64,000 nucleotides of DNA from Bactericera cockerelli (lineage: Eukaryota > Arthropoda > Insecta > Hemiptera > Triozidae): positions 620,001 through 684,000 of the forward strand of contig CM044962.1 of assembly GCA_024516035.1 (NCBI GenBank). The letters are read 5' to 3'. The notes under the pieces were generated by a model that was not told the origin of the DNA, searched no databases, and worked only from the letters and a program-made list of their open reading frames with translations. Numbering within the stretch: position 1 is the stretch's first letter; every line of letters begins with the position of its first letter. Made by a program: the position numbers and the translations under genes. Positions 34,201-38,309 of this stretch are shown in pieces.

Positions 34201-36583
34201 TTATATCATTAAAAAGACATTGAAAATTTCAAGACTCTATGTAAAAAACTTTCAGAGAAATGTAATTTTGAAATTTGCGATTTTGATACTGACTGACTGA
34301 CAGATTGACTGACTGACTGACAGATCATCAAAATTATGAGGCACTTCCCGACTACCTAGAAAGCTGAAATTTTGCATGATGGTAGGGTTTATTGTAAAAA
34401 TACAGGGAAAAATCTGAAAACCGAAACTTTTTCACTTATCATGGTGTAAAACGGTGTCGTTTTAGGGAGGAAATATATAATCGATTATGGATCTAAATTA
34501 TGAAGCGCTTCCTGACTACCTAGAAAGCTGAAATTTTGCATGATGGTAGGGTTTGTTGTAAAAGTACAGGGAAAATCTGAAAAAGTTCTGAAAACTGTTA
34601 AACGGTGTCGTTTTAGGGAGGAAGTATACTATATTATGTATATAAATTATGAGGCACTTCCGTACTACCTAAAAAGCTGAAATTTTGCTTACTGGTAGGG
34701 TTTATTGTGAAAGTACTGGGAAAAATCTGAAAACCGGAACTTTCGCACTTATCATGCTGTTAAACGGTGTCGTTTTCAGGAGGAAATATATAATCAATTA
34801 TGGATATAAATTATGAGGCACTTCCCTACTACCTAGAAAGCTGAAATTTTGCATGATAGTAGGGTTTGTTGTAAAAGTACAGGGAAAATCTGAAAAAGTT
34901 CTGAAAACTGTTAAACGGTGTCGTTTTAGGGAGGAAGTATACTATATTATGTATATAAATTATGAGGCACTTCCGTACTACCTAAAAAGCTGAAATTTTG
35001 CTTACTGGTAGGGTTTATTGTGAAAGTACTGGGAAAAATCTGAAAACCGGAACTTTCGCACTTATCATGCTGTTAAACCGTGTCGTTTTCAGGAGGAAAT
35101 ATATAATCAATTATGGATATAAATTATGAGGCACTTCCCTACTACCTAGAAAGCTGAAATTTTGCATGATGGTAGGGTTTATTGTAAATTTACAGGGAAC
35201 AATCTGAAAACTGGAACTTTCGCATTTATCATGGTGTAAAACGGTGTCGTTTTAGGGAGGAAATATATAATCGATTATGGATCTAAATTATGACGCACTT
35301 CCTGAGTACCTAGAAAGCTGAAATTTTGCATGATGGTAGGGTTTGTTGTAAAAGTACAGGGAAAAATCTAAAAAGTTCTGAAAACTGTTCAACGGTGTCG
35401 TTTTAGGGAGGAAGTATACTATATTATGTATATAAATTATGAGATACTTCCGTACTACCTAAAAAGCTGAAATTTTGCATGGTGCTAGGGTTTACTGTAA
35501 AAATACAGGGAAAAATCTGAAAACTGGCACTTTCGCACTATTTCTGCTGTTAAAAGGTGTCGTTTTAGGGAGCATATTAAAGTGAAGAATCCTGAAATTT
35601 TTAATAAAAAAGAATGAAACGTGCTGTGAAACGAATCATTTACAAAAAGTAATGATATCCCACAAAAAACTACCGTTAAAAAAAGGGCCAAGTTCCAGAA
35701 CTCCTATCCAAAAAGGATTCGCCAATGAATGCAGTGATATCTTGTTTGCGGCCAAGTTATCTTGGTACTAAACTATTTCTTTTAATAAACCCATTTTCTG
35801 AGTTCCTCATTTTGTATGTTTTAACTGCAAACTATCCTCTAACTTGGCCAGTTTTATGCCATCGGTTGTATGGAATATTATGACTATATTTGAATAGGTA
35901 CATAATAACAATATAACCATCACAAGGAGCGAAACTGGTCAAGTTTGAGGATAGTTTGCAGTTAAAAACATACAAAATGAGGAACTCAGAAAATGGGTTT
36001 ATTAAAAGAAATAGTTTAGTACCAAGATAACTTGGCCGCAAACAAGATATCACTGCATTCATTGGCGAATCCTTTTTGGATAGGAGTTCTGGAACTTGGC
36101 CCTTTTTTTAACGGTAGTTTTTTGTGGGATCATTATTGGTTCCCAGGTGGGCGGGTTGTACGGAAATGTAATAACAGCTTTGGTTCTCAGGTGGGCGGGT
36201 TCGACTCAAACATCTCCGGCTGGGGCAAGGAGGACGTGGATCTGTTTGACAAGTTTGTCCGCGGTGCCGCAGACACTCCGTCATCGGACGCCGCAGACAC
36301 TCCCTCCAAGCCGCCGCCGCAAGCGGACGATCCCGCATACAAATTTTCCTCGCCCGTCGATCCTAGCCCCGCAGAATCTCGTGCGCCGCATATATTCCGT
36401 GCGCCAGACCCGGAACTTGTGCACGTGTACCATGCGGCGCGCTGTGAGCCGCACGACCTGGACGCGAGTCAGTACCGGATGTGCGTCAACAGTCGGGCAG
36501 ACACCCTGGCGTCAGTGCAGACGCTCGGGGATTTCATTCGGCGGAACTCGGACTACTTCGGGAATCGGACTGGACTCGTCTGA
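10102..36583 (+). CDS. Chsy1: Chondroitin sulfate synthase (CHSY1-like), C-terminal seven exons
   Basis: Seven exons read in consistent phase: 10102-10285, 13709-13854, 16196-16397, 17468-17650, 30897-31176, 32837-33102, 36191-36583, about 550 residues in all. Proteins of this family are Golgi type II membrane enzymes that polymerise chondroitin by adding GlcA and GalNAc in turn. The window covers the linker and the C-terminal beta-4-GalNAc transferase domain. Family landmarks are LYGYHRENTLYGADYILDLL in exon 3, LSGRFETFQRFMENFERVCL in exon 5, the metal-binding FIDVDILF (DxD type) with YFPIVFSQYDP in exon 6, and GGFDSNISGWGKEDVDLF with VHVYHAARCEPHDLD in the last exon. The N-terminal beta-3-glycosyltransferase exons are not in the window. 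Exon 5 contains a one-base frameshift. The last exon has an alanine/proline-rich insert (ADTPSSDAADTPSKPPPQ) between conserved blocks. Identity is secure; whether the gene is intact depends on the exon 5 shift being an assembly error. Confidence 0.92.
10388..10690 (+). repeat. SINE D, near full-length
   Basis: tRNA-like head at 10388-10458 with A box (TGGCGTAATGG) and B box (GAGTTCAATCC). Then comes a core reading TGGATGAGGTTAATGTGGG, and a 3' region with GTTAGGAAGGGCATCCAG and CAACCTCAACCATGAGG. It lies in the intron right after exon a, about 100 bp from the donor. Confidence 0.85.
10764..11034 (-). repeat. SINE B, full-length, reverse
   Basis: Read on the - strand: head with A and B boxes near 11034-10960, body with TTCGGGG, CTCATAC and GAGGAAAAATGAG, and the 3' end CTGCCCACTAAAATTGTGATATAATAA. 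A tetra- to decamer tandem array (TCTAATTCTCATTTG) flanks it on both sides at 10695-10755 and 11055-11140. Confidence 0.8.
11190..11945. repeat. CT-rich low-complexity tract in intron
   Basis: About 750 bp of CTCTCT/CTTT/CCCTCTC sequence on the + (transcribed) strand. It is not coding: its open frames on both strands are runs of Ser/Leu or Arg/Glu/Lys. It is the complement in composition of the GA-rich tract at 26595-27385 in a later intron of the same gene. Confidence 0.9.
11991..12122 (-). repeat. SINE A 3' fragment, reverse
   Basis: Begins with the (ATT)n tail complement AATAATAATACTCTTTAG and runs through GGAAGGTAACCACTAGGCG to the ACCACATAATAATAAG region. The tRNA-like head is absent. 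Confidence 0.8.
12168..12330 (-). repeat. SINE C, reverse
   Basis: On the - strand: head ACCTTAGCAGTAGCTAGATC, GGAGGTCGGTGGTTCAAG (B box), then AAAGCAAGTAAAG and the 3' end GTGATATCACGAAAGTCATC. Poly-T/A runs are expanded. Confidence 0.75.
12664..13550. mobile_element. Palindromic mariner-like element with ~400-bp inverted repeats
   Basis: Starts CAGGGTCTTCATAAAG at 12664 and ends with the complement at 13550, flanked by TA on each side (12662-12663, 13551-13552). The left arm, about 12664-13064, and the right arm, about 13149-13550, are complements with scattered mismatches and leave an 85-bp centre. TA target duplications and CAGGGT-type ends fit Tc1/mariner-derived elements. There is no transposase. 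Confidence 0.8.
13560..13645 (-). repeat. Short repeat F fragment (GTTGTT / AGCCAGCTTGGCTAC)
   Basis: Reverse copy of the end seen at 20520-20622: a (GTT)n run followed by GTAGCCAGCTTGGCTAC and GTGAGTGATGGTC. Confidence 0.55.
13709..13854 (+). CDS. Chsy1: Chondroitin synthase exon b
   Basis: Acceptor TTCCCCAG, donor GAA|GTAAGT; enters in phase 1 and leaves in phase 0. Encodes ...SLIPWSFVARSVYSPGNLNP... to DDVIRE, which aligns with the linker just before the second conserved block. Confidence 0.9.
13876..13932 (+). repeat. Repeat H fragment (retrotransposon 3' region)
   Basis: Contains GTTGGGTGGAAGAGATTGCC and CCCGCCCTTTAGTTAGGACAT, as in copies at 15408 (reverse), 29165, 33618, 48360 and 55240 (reverse). 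Confidence 0.7.
13933..14145 (-). repeat. SINE G body, reverse
   Basis: On the + strand it reads AAAGATGAGTGTTTCACAGCC ... GTAGTATGCCTCCCC ... TTTGATGGGCGAGAAG, the complement of the G body. It is inserted right after the H fragment and abuts a reverse SINE D. Confidence 0.75.
14146..14410 (-). repeat. SINE D, reverse
   Basis: Complement of the 10388 copy, with GGATGCCCTTCCTAACGCC and, at its end, the tRNA-like head (GGGGATCGAACTTGGGATC). A G run of about 14 has grown at 14221-14234 within the core. Confidence 0.8.
14411..14989. other. Intron sequence without recognised features
   Basis: AT-rich. A partial H-like/G-like remnant may lie near 14625-14720 but cannot be assigned. No exon with supporting splice sites is seen. 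Confidence 0.5.
14991..15206 (+). repeat. SINE A, full-length
   Basis: Head GTGCACTGGTAGTCAAGTGG (A box) with B box TTTCGAACCCC, then ATTTTTCCTCATTAATTTGAG, CACATAATAATAAGACTCTG, TGGTGGTTACCTTCCAC and an (ATT)n tail. This is one of the best copies of the family. Confidence 0.88.
15262..15395 (-). repeat. SINE K 3' part, reverse
   Basis: Complement of 9700-9850: GCGCAGCCGGTG at its left and CTGCAGTTCCGCAG at its right end, though internally rearranged. Confidence 0.5.
15408..15592 (-). repeat. Repeat H, reverse
   Basis: On the + strand: TTTATTAATTGGACATATTA ... ATGTCCTAACTAAAGGGC ... GGCAATCTCTTCCACCC, the complement of the 33618 copy. Confidence 0.7.
15690..15905 (+). repeat. SINE G body
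   Basis: Contains CACCTAATTGGGAAGTATTG, CATCAGAGGGGAGGCATAC and GGCTGTGAAACACTCATC, then poly-A. The tRNA-like head is missing or degraded. Confidence 0.75.
16196..16397 (+). CDS. Chsy1: Chondroitin synthase exon c
   Basis: Acceptor TCTGACCTCCAG, donor ACCG|GTAAAT; enters in phase 0 and leaves in phase 1. Encodes VMENLNQFSRERGRMIEFKE ... LYGADYILDLLLIYKKYRG ... VPVRKHVYLQQQF, the most conserved block between the two transferase domains. A palindromic TTCTAATATTAGAAATTTC element sits 25-55 bp before the acceptor, and a SINE A begins 13 bp after the exon end. Confidence 0.95.
16411..16619 (+). repeat. SINE A, forward member of an inverted pair
   Basis: Head TGCACGGGTAGTCAAGTGG, B box GTTCGAATCCC, tail AAAGAGTGTTATTA. 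It starts 13 bp downstream of the exon c end. Confidence 0.88.
16622..16811 (-). repeat. SINE A, reverse member of an inverted pair
   Basis: Complementary to the preceding copy, tail to tail with a gap of only a few bases. It ends in ACTTGACTACCAGTGCAC (the head complement). Part of the head is deleted between the two promoter boxes. Confidence 0.88.
17106..17417 (-). repeat. SINE G, full-length, reverse
   Basis: On the - strand: tRNA-like head GCACGAATAGCTCAGTG ... CTTGCCATGCGGAAGATC ... GGGTTCGAATCCCCC. This resembles tRNA-Gly(GCC) by its anticodon-loop context and boxes. The body follows with GGTATCCCTTACAAAC ... GGGAAGTATTGTGTAC ... AAACACTAACATTAAAAAA. Confidence 0.85.
17468..17650 (+). 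CDS. Chsy1: Chondroitin synthase exon d
   Basis: Acceptor GATTCCATCAG, donor CTTG|GTGAG; phase 1 in and out. Encodes a variable acidic/proline linker (LEIRELEEGMTPADLKPVPK...) ending KTVINFILG, which leads into the LSGRFETF block of the next exon. Confidence 0.88.
17784..17950 (+). repeat. SINE E (5S rRNA-derived head)
   Basis: Head GGATCACCGAAGTTAAGCAA with TTGAATGCACCGGTTCTCG matches the internal promoter region of 5S rRNA. Body: TGTGTGAGGTTAATTTGGG, GAATGGAGGGTAACACCCC. The usual 3' tail is replaced after ATATAACCATAG by unrelated sequence. Confidence 0.8.
17947..18075. repeat. Repeat L with CATARCGTGT ends
   Basis: Starts CATAGCGTGTAGATTAATAA and closes near 18061 with CATAACGTGTTATTAATTC. 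Related ends occur at 21960-21985, 33904-33934 and 54777-54803. Nature unknown. Confidence 0.4.
18088..18260 (+). repeat. SINE I
   Basis: Degraded tRNA-like head (GATGGCTCTGTGGTTAAGGC), then TTGTTTGAATAATGGGAC and TAGTCCTAATGGAGCAC, as in copies at 36640 (reverse) and 50205. Confidence 0.6.
18261..18764. other. Intron sequence without recognised features
   Basis: AT-rich, with a possible degraded tRNA-like head near 18465-18520 (GGTAGGGTTCAAATCCCG). No exon is supported. Confidence 0.5.
18769..19045 (+). repeat. SINE B, diverged
   Basis: GTGGCTGAGTGAGTAGC head, B box GCATTCGATACCC, GGGGTCCACTCATAT, and the 3' end CTACCCACTGAAATAGTGATATAATAAC. Confidence 0.7.
19156..20069. mobile_element. 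DNA element with 39-40-bp terminal inverted repeats
   Basis: The left end 19156-19194 (TATAAGTGTATTTTCTGT..., closing CCCCCAATCTCG) is complementary to 20030-20069. The unit is about 910 bp without a transposase frame. The target duplication is unclear; a short TATA on each side is possible. Superfamily not assigned. Confidence 0.65.
20070..21060. other. Intron sequence with one short repeat
   Basis: Mostly unique AT-rich DNA. At 20520-20622 there is a repeat F end (TGAAGACCATCACTCACCC ... GTAGCCAAGCTGGCTAC and (AAC)n). No exon or RNA gene is seen. Confidence 0.55.
21065..21236 (-). repeat. SINE E (5S-derived), reverse
   Basis: On the + strand CCCTCCACTCGCAGGAAAC ... CTCACCCAGCCTGGGT ... 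CTCGCTGGACGTTGCCTAAC ... AACCGGTGTATTCAAC. This is the complement of the E body followed by the 5S-like head. Confidence 0.8.
21237..21690 (-). pseudogene. Non-LTR retrotransposon fragment, C-terminal part of ORF2
   Basis: The - strand frame 21631-21416 encodes VVLYGAETWTMRKKEEKYLE and then WRRLEGIKWSDKARNEEVF, a hallmark of the region downstream of the reverse transcriptase palm in LINE polymerases. The next stretch (to about 21240) reads ...IIMEGNLEGRRSRGRRRFG, also typical. It is a 5'-truncated remnant with the downstream part in a second segment after a stop. It lies directly beside the reverse SINE E. Confidence 0.75.
21850..21986 (-). repeat. Repeat L related segment, reverse
   Basis: GGTTTCCACACTTCTTAATC followed by TACACGTTATG is the complement of the left end at 17947. 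The left limit is uncertain. Confidence 0.4.
22140..22366 (-). repeat. SINE C, reverse, with internal insertion
   Basis: Complement of the C family: TTATCATATTTGTGTGAATC, GTGATATCACAACTACTC, then 60 bp of foreign sequence, then CCACCGACCTCCAGGTTAC and ATCAAGCTACTGAGGTCGG. Confidence 0.75.
22600..22790 (+). repeat. Two tandem tRNA-like heads
   Basis: B-box units at about 22670 and 22732 (GCTGGTTCGAAACCCA in each), each preceded by a GGTCTGGGAAACAAGAGG- or GGTGTGGTAATCAAAAGG-like arm. It looks like a partial SINE head duplicated in tandem. Not a clean tRNA fold. Confidence 0.45.
22791..23124. other. Intron sequence, SINE I 3' remnant
   Basis: 23048-23110 reads GGGGCTTATTGCTGTAATAATG ... CTAGTCCTAATCGGGGAGTA, the 3' region of SINE I. 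The rest is unassigned. Confidence 0.45.
23125..23431 (-). repeat. SINE B, variant with GTGAAGCACAAGGCC tail, reverse
   Basis: Shares the head and CTCACGAGGTATGA body with other B copies. At its 3' side it has the variant end also present at 46931-47255 (GAGGCCTTGTGCTTCACC on the forward sense). Confidence 0.8.
23690..24375. repeat. 35-bp minisatellite, interrupted by a SINE
   Basis: About eleven near-identical copies of a 35-bp unit (containing GGTTCGAATTGAACGGG and AATAGCTAGTAATAAGAG) before 24073, and one to two more after the SINE at 24331-24375. Unit-to-unit identity is almost complete, so the array expanded recently. Confidence 0.95.
24074..24330 (+). repeat. SINE E (5S-derived), full-length with target duplication
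   Basis: Complete copy: 5S-like head 24074-24170 (GCCAGCGTCGATGGC, ACACCGAAGTTAAGCGAC, GAAGTTAAGCGACATCC, ACTTGGATGGGTGG). The body has GGCTGGGTGAGGTCAATG and GAATGGAGAGTAAAACCCCC, the 3' end GAAAGCGACGTTAAACCCC, and poly-A follows. It is flanked by the 12-bp duplication AGAGGGTTCGAA (24062-24073 and 24331-24342). Confidence 0.92.
24381..24510 (+). repeat. SINE E, degraded copy
   Basis: GGGTCGAGGGCGCATTGAATG, CATCGGTTCTCTTGATG, then GGCTGGGTAAGGTTAATC. The middle of the 5S-like head is deleted. Confidence 0.6.
24511..25107. other. Intron sequence with GA microsatellite
   Basis: A (GA)n tract is at 24836-24877 and an A run at 24952-24967. No coding or RNA gene is recognised. Confidence 0.5.
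25108..25230 (+). repeat. SINE C
   Basis: ACCGACCTCAGTAGCTTGACC head, GGAGGTCGGTGGTTTGATT, and the 3' part GAAAGTGATTAACACAAG. Confidence 0.75.
25258..25440 (+). repeat. SINE A, head-truncated and rearranged
   Basis: CAGGTAGCGTAGGGATCC, GTTGGTTCGAATCCCACCC, ATGAATTTTTCCTCATA, then an interrupted 3' region. Confidence 0.7.
25441..26318. other. Intron sequence, possible degraded DNA element
   Basis: ATTTACACCCTGTATAAC at 25611-25630 has the look of a Tc1/mariner-type terminus, but no partner end was found. There is no exon. Confidence 0.4.
26320..26416 (-). repeat. SINE B head fragment, reverse
   Basis: CAGAGCAGAAAAAACCCTGCC ... CACCATGCGTGCAACTCAC ... GGCCACGGTGACTAC, the complement of the head. 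Confidence 0.7.
26595..27385. repeat. GA-rich low-complexity tract in intron
   Basis: About 790 bp of GAGAGA/GGGAGA sequence on the transcribed strand. Open frames here are only Arg/Glu/Gly runs. It is complementary in composition to the CT-rich tract at 11190-11945. Confidence 0.9.
27581..27832 (+). repeat. Repeat M copy 1 (CACTAGCCGTTTGCCCG start)
   Basis: Starts ACACTAGCCGTTTGCCCG, ends CTGTTTTATATATAGAGAT, with (GTAG)n and (CAAA)n inside. Related copies start at 29255, 45763 and 51578. The layout is that of a retrotransposon 3' end, but the family is not named here. Confidence 0.6.
27833..28144. other. Intron sequence without recognised features
   Basis: AT-rich; nothing assignable. Confidence 0.5.
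28145..28271 (+). repeat. Repeat H 3' end
   Basis: TTTTTTGTTCTTGTTTCTTTG ... CTATACCTAATAAAGAG and (AAT)n, matching 48430-48545. Confidence 0.65.
28272..28440 (+). repeat. SINE D 3' part
   Basis: AGTCCTAATCCAGGACGTTAA, GAGTTAGGAAGGGCATCCAG, CAACCATGAGGTTGAAC, GCGGGATAAGACAGAG and (GAA)n. It is fused directly to the H tail. Confidence 0.8.
28441..29164. other. Intron sequence without recognised features
   Basis: AT-rich, no supported exon or repeat family. Confidence 0.5.
29165..29254 (+). repeat. Repeat H, interrupted
   Basis: GTAGAAGAGATTGCCATAGGC ... CCCGCCCTTTAGTTAGG. The sequence resumes at 29485-29575 with (AAT)n, so repeat M copy 2 appears to sit inside it. Confidence 0.6.
29255..29484 (+). 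repeat. Repeat M copy 2
   Basis: Starts ACTAGCGGGCTGTCGCCCG, has GAGGCATGGCCGTAAAG, and ends GTGAGTCAGTCAGTGAG ... TTTTATAAGTATAGATA. Confidence 0.6.
29576..30712. other. Intron sequence with a TTCTAATATTAGAAA palindrome
   Basis: Mostly AT-rich unassigned DNA. 30384-30421 holds the palindromic CCGATATCTAATATTAGAAA motif. Confidence 0.45.
30713..30775 (+). repeat. SINE B 3' remnant
   Basis: AATTCTGCGCTACCCACTG, AAATTGTAATATAATAACAC; only the last 60 bp of the family. Confidence 0.6.
30897..31176 (+). CDS. Chsy1: Chondroitin synthase exon e, with frameshift
   Basis: Acceptor TTTTCCTACAG, donor ATTG|GTGAG. The 5' part reads LSGRFETFQRFMENFERVCL ... RHVNLYIVLF in the frame set by the preceding exon and then hits TAA at 31019-31021. 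The 3' part reads ...NRTRSLVNALNTRYRRKI ... FDTFSRAKALQIG in a different frame, the one required by the next exon. One extra base between about 30985 and 31017 explains this; C and G runs are present there. A tandem pair GNYGDGNT/GNYGDGNS forms a glycine-rich loop right after the shift. Confidence 0.85.
31212..31745. repeat. ~30-32-bp minisatellite in intron
   Basis: Tandem, imperfect units built from GAATATAAGAGAACGGG and ATATGAGAGGAACTT, about 17 copies with length variation. It starts within 40 bp of the exon e donor. Confidence 0.92.
31770..32808. repeat. 38-bp minisatellite just before exon f
   Basis: About 27 copies of a 38-bp unit containing AGACTGCTGGTCTACTCC and CTGTTTATAGTCCCCCAG. 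The array ends 28 bp before exon f. Each unit is pyrimidine-rich and ends in CCCCCAG, so each resembles a 3' splice site. Copies are nearly identical. Confidence 0.95.
32837..33102 (+). CDS. Chsy1: Chondroitin synthase exon f (DxD exon)
   Basis: Acceptor TTTCATTTCAG, donor GATAAG|GTGAGG; phase 1 in, phase 0 out. Encodes ASQVRYPQDLLFFIDVDILF ... RANTVRMRQVYFPIVFSQYD ... TGYWRTFGFGIAAMYKTDF. The D-V-D triplet is the metal/UDP-sugar binding motif of the C-terminal transferase domain. Notably GC-rich compared with the introns around it. Confidence 0.95.
33103..33617. other. Intron sequence with T runs and short tandem repeat
   Basis: A GAATAGAATAGAA tandem tract at 33302-33326 and a T run at 33498-33523. 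No coding capacity. Confidence 0.5.
33618..33830 (+). repeat. Repeat H, near complete, with poly-A
   Basis: TTAAGGGTTGGGTGGAAGAG, CCCGCCCTTTAGTTAGGAC, TATGTCCTATTATCTAATAAAG, then poly-A. AATAAA followed by poly-A marks it as a reverse-transcribed RNA 3' end. Confidence 0.75.
33904..33934. repeat. Perfect palindrome, CATAGCGTGTAGAATT ends head to head
   Basis: CCATAGCGTGTAGAA and its exact complement meet at AATT. The half-site matches the left end of repeat L at 17947. Confidence 0.75.
33935..34325. other. Intron sequence at the 5' side of the satellite block
   Basis: Contains TGTACGGAAATGTAATAAC at 34036, which recurs at 36156, and a (GACT)n tract at 34290-34323. Confidence 0.5.
34326..35575. 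repeat. ~157-bp tandem repeat block with dimeric higher order
   Basis: Eight units starting with AAATTATGAGGCACTTCC-like sequence at about 34333, 34497, 34646, 34809, 34963, 35124, 35285 and 35437. Two unit types differ in the middle (one with GGAACTTTCGCACTTATC, one with AAAGTTCTGAAAACTG). They come in the order XYXYXXYX, so an XY dimer of about 313 bp has been duplicated. Confidence 0.9.
35651..36134. repeat. Long palindrome with ~204-bp arms upstream of last exon
   Basis: The left arm 35651-35854 and right arm 35932-36134 are complements with few mismatches, separated by a 77-bp loop. Both outer ends read CCCACAAAAAACTACCG (complement on the right). It is either a foldback element or part of the TE that carries the tandem block. 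It ends 57 bp before the last exon of the chondroitin synthase. Confidence 0.9.
36191..36583 (+). CDS. Chsy1: Chondroitin synthase last exon
   Basis: Phase 0 acceptor TGGTTCTCAG. Reads VGGFDSNISGWGKEDVDLF ... ELVHVYHAARCEPHDLDASQ ... YRMCVNSRADTLAS and stops at TGA 36581-36583. The catalytic-domain GWGxED motif and the conserved HVYH block are present. Between them is a Pro/Ala-rich insert with a duplicated AADTPS unit. A near copy of the acceptor and the first exon bases lies 44 bp upstream (36137-36155) but would give the wrong frame. Confidence 0.94.
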   Translation: MGGFDSNISGWGKEDVDLFDKFVRGAADTPSSDAADTPSKPPPQADDPAYKFSSPVDPSPAESRAPHIFRAPDPELVHVYHAARCEPHDLDASQYRMCVNSRADTLASVQTLGDFIRRNSDYFGNRTGLV

Positions 36584-36639
36584 GTTATTGCAAGTCTAGG
36601 GGCGAAACTAATGAAGTTTTTTGATATTCAGTCGGACCT

Positions 36640-36865
36640 GGATATATGAGAATAATAATAATATCGCCTTATTTTTACTGTCCGATTATATTGAGACTAT
36701 TAAAGTCCCATTATTCCAGCAGTAAGCCCAAGACATATTATTATGTGGTAAAAAACCCAAATGGGAGGATAACTTGTCATGTCCCGGATGGGTTTCGAAC
36801 CCACGACCTCGGGAATCTCTGGATTCACAGAGTGCCGCCTTTACCAGTGAGCTACCGCGACTGAC
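36640..36865 (-). repeat. SINE I, full-length, reverse
   Basis: On the - strand: head GTCGCGGTAGCTCACTGG, B box GTGGGTTCGAAACCCA, body GTTATCCTCCCATTTGG and TACTGCTGGAATAATGGGAC, and an (ATT)n end. It lies about 60 bp after the chondroitin synthase stop, so it would be in the 3' UTR. Confidence 0.8.
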
Positions 36866-36867
36866 GT

Positions 36868-37014
36868 AAATATTACTCTTTAGTGGAAGGTAACCACCAG
36901 GCGAGGTTAATGCTTAAACCATTTTCTACCACCTAACCCTCAGAGTCTTATTATTATGTGGTCACTAACTCAAATAATGAGGAAGAATTCCTGCACTGTA
37001 TGGATTCGAACCGG
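36868..37014 (-). repeat. SINE A, reverse, head truncated
   Basis: TTACTCTTTAGTGGAAGG ... CTCAGAGTCTTATTATTATG ... TGCACTGTATGGATTCGAAC; the A-box half is missing. Confidence 0.8.
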
Positions 37015-37104
37015 AGACCATCACTCCCCAGCTGGAGCCAAGCAGACAAAAACAACAACATCTCAGTTTTGCAAGAAATATATGGATTCTATCATGTCCA
37101 ATAC

Positions 37105-37110
37105 AATAAA
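37105..37110 (+). terminator. Possible poly(A) signal of chondroitin synthase
   Basis: AATAAA 522 bp after the stop codon. It is the first canonical signal on the + strand after the gene. Not proven. Confidence 0.35.
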
Positions 37111-37370
37111 AACACATTACTTAAGAAACATACTATGTTTCTCTATTGTAAAAGTCATTGTAAGATCTCTCCTTAAAAGTATTTCTTAGGGAGAGAGCCA
37201 CAAAAATTGTAAAAAAAACTAAAATAAATGTTCATTATTACTACTATTTCTAATATTAGAAATTTATCGAAAGTACTACACTGCCAATTATGGACACAAT
37301 ACTTCTTCGTGATTGGTTCACATAGTATACACGTGGATTTTTTTTTTTTTTTATCAAATGAATGAGAGAG

Positions 37371-37401
<31 letters not shown>

Positions 37402-37845
37402 TGAGTACCTAAGGCTTAAATAAAGGTGTAAAACACTAAATTAATAGACGTTTATGCATGATGTCAAATTAAGAATCTAGACCTTTGTTTGTGTATATAA
37501 ATATGTACAAATGAAAGCTATTAAAAATATGAAAATAATATACTCGATATTATTTTTGTTGGAACTCAAAACATTATACGTTCATTTTAATTCCAATTAT
37601 ATCAAGAAGAACGAAACTGGGTTCGAGTATTAAATTATGGTTCTTGGAAAAGAAAAAAAAAATATTTTCAGTAAAAAAAGTACTTTTCTAAAACTTAAAA
37701 CCTGTGACTGACTAAAAGAGGATTTATTTCTGTCAACTTGCATTGGCATGTTTTCTGATGGAGGAATGGAGGACTTATTTTTTTTTCAAAGTTCATGTGA
37801 CGTTACAATTTTCCCGGAAAGGTTTTGCGTCTTCAAAAGCCTTAC
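37111..37845. other. Intergenic AT-rich stretch
   Basis: Holds a TTTCTAATATTAGAAATTT palindrome at 37246-37266 and a (GA)n tract at 37366-37401. No gene is seen. Confidence 0.5.
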
Positions 37846-37869
37846 CCCCCCCCCCCCCCCCCCCCCCCC
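37846..37869. repeat. Poly-C run, left flank and target of BEL-2
   Basis: A run of about 24 C. The C run continues on the far side of BEL-2 at 44266-44276, so the element entered a poly-C tract and the expected short target duplication cannot be told from the run. Confidence 0.85.
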
Positions 37870-38121
37870 TGTGGGGAATTCTACCACATAAAATAAAAAA
37901 CAGTTCTTTTAAACATTCATTACTTTTAATTCACAAAATCACAATTTATTTTTACATTAAAGAATTTTTAACTCAAGAAAAATGAAAGAACAAGGAACGA
38001 AACTAATTTTTATTTCAGTGGAAAAACTACTTATTGAAGACTGGGGAAAATCTGCTTTCCCCGGTTTCTCGAAGGCTAAAAATATTAACTGACCAAAATA
38101 CAAACTTCGCAATTCGCGACA
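37870..38121 (-). repeat. BEL-2 3' LTR
   Basis: 252 bp, TGTGGGGAATTC ... AATTCGCGACA (TG...CA on both strands), identical to 44013-44265 except for one A in a run. Confidence 0.95.
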
Positions 38122-38132
38122 TTCCGCCACTG
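38122..38132 (-). other. BEL-2 polypurine tract
   Basis: On the - strand CAGTGGCGGAA directly precedes the TGTCGCG start of the 3' LTR. This is the expected priming site for second-strand synthesis. Confidence 0.7.
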
Positions 38133-38309
38133 AGAAAAAACAAACAATAACTAAATTAAAATAATAATGTAAAAAAATTGGCAAAAAAAATGAGCAAATA
38201 ATGAAAAGGTTGTCAAAGTAAATATGTAAACTAGTTGAGTAATAAAGTTGTCAAAATGGATAAATAATATAGGTTCAGTCATAAAATTAGTTCAAGTATG
38301 TTCCAAGTA

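Noticed and set aside
36032..36190. Extension of the last chondroitin synthase exon upstream
   Set aside because: The frame stays open by chance through the palindrome; a proper acceptor at 36190 in the required phase defines the exon start.
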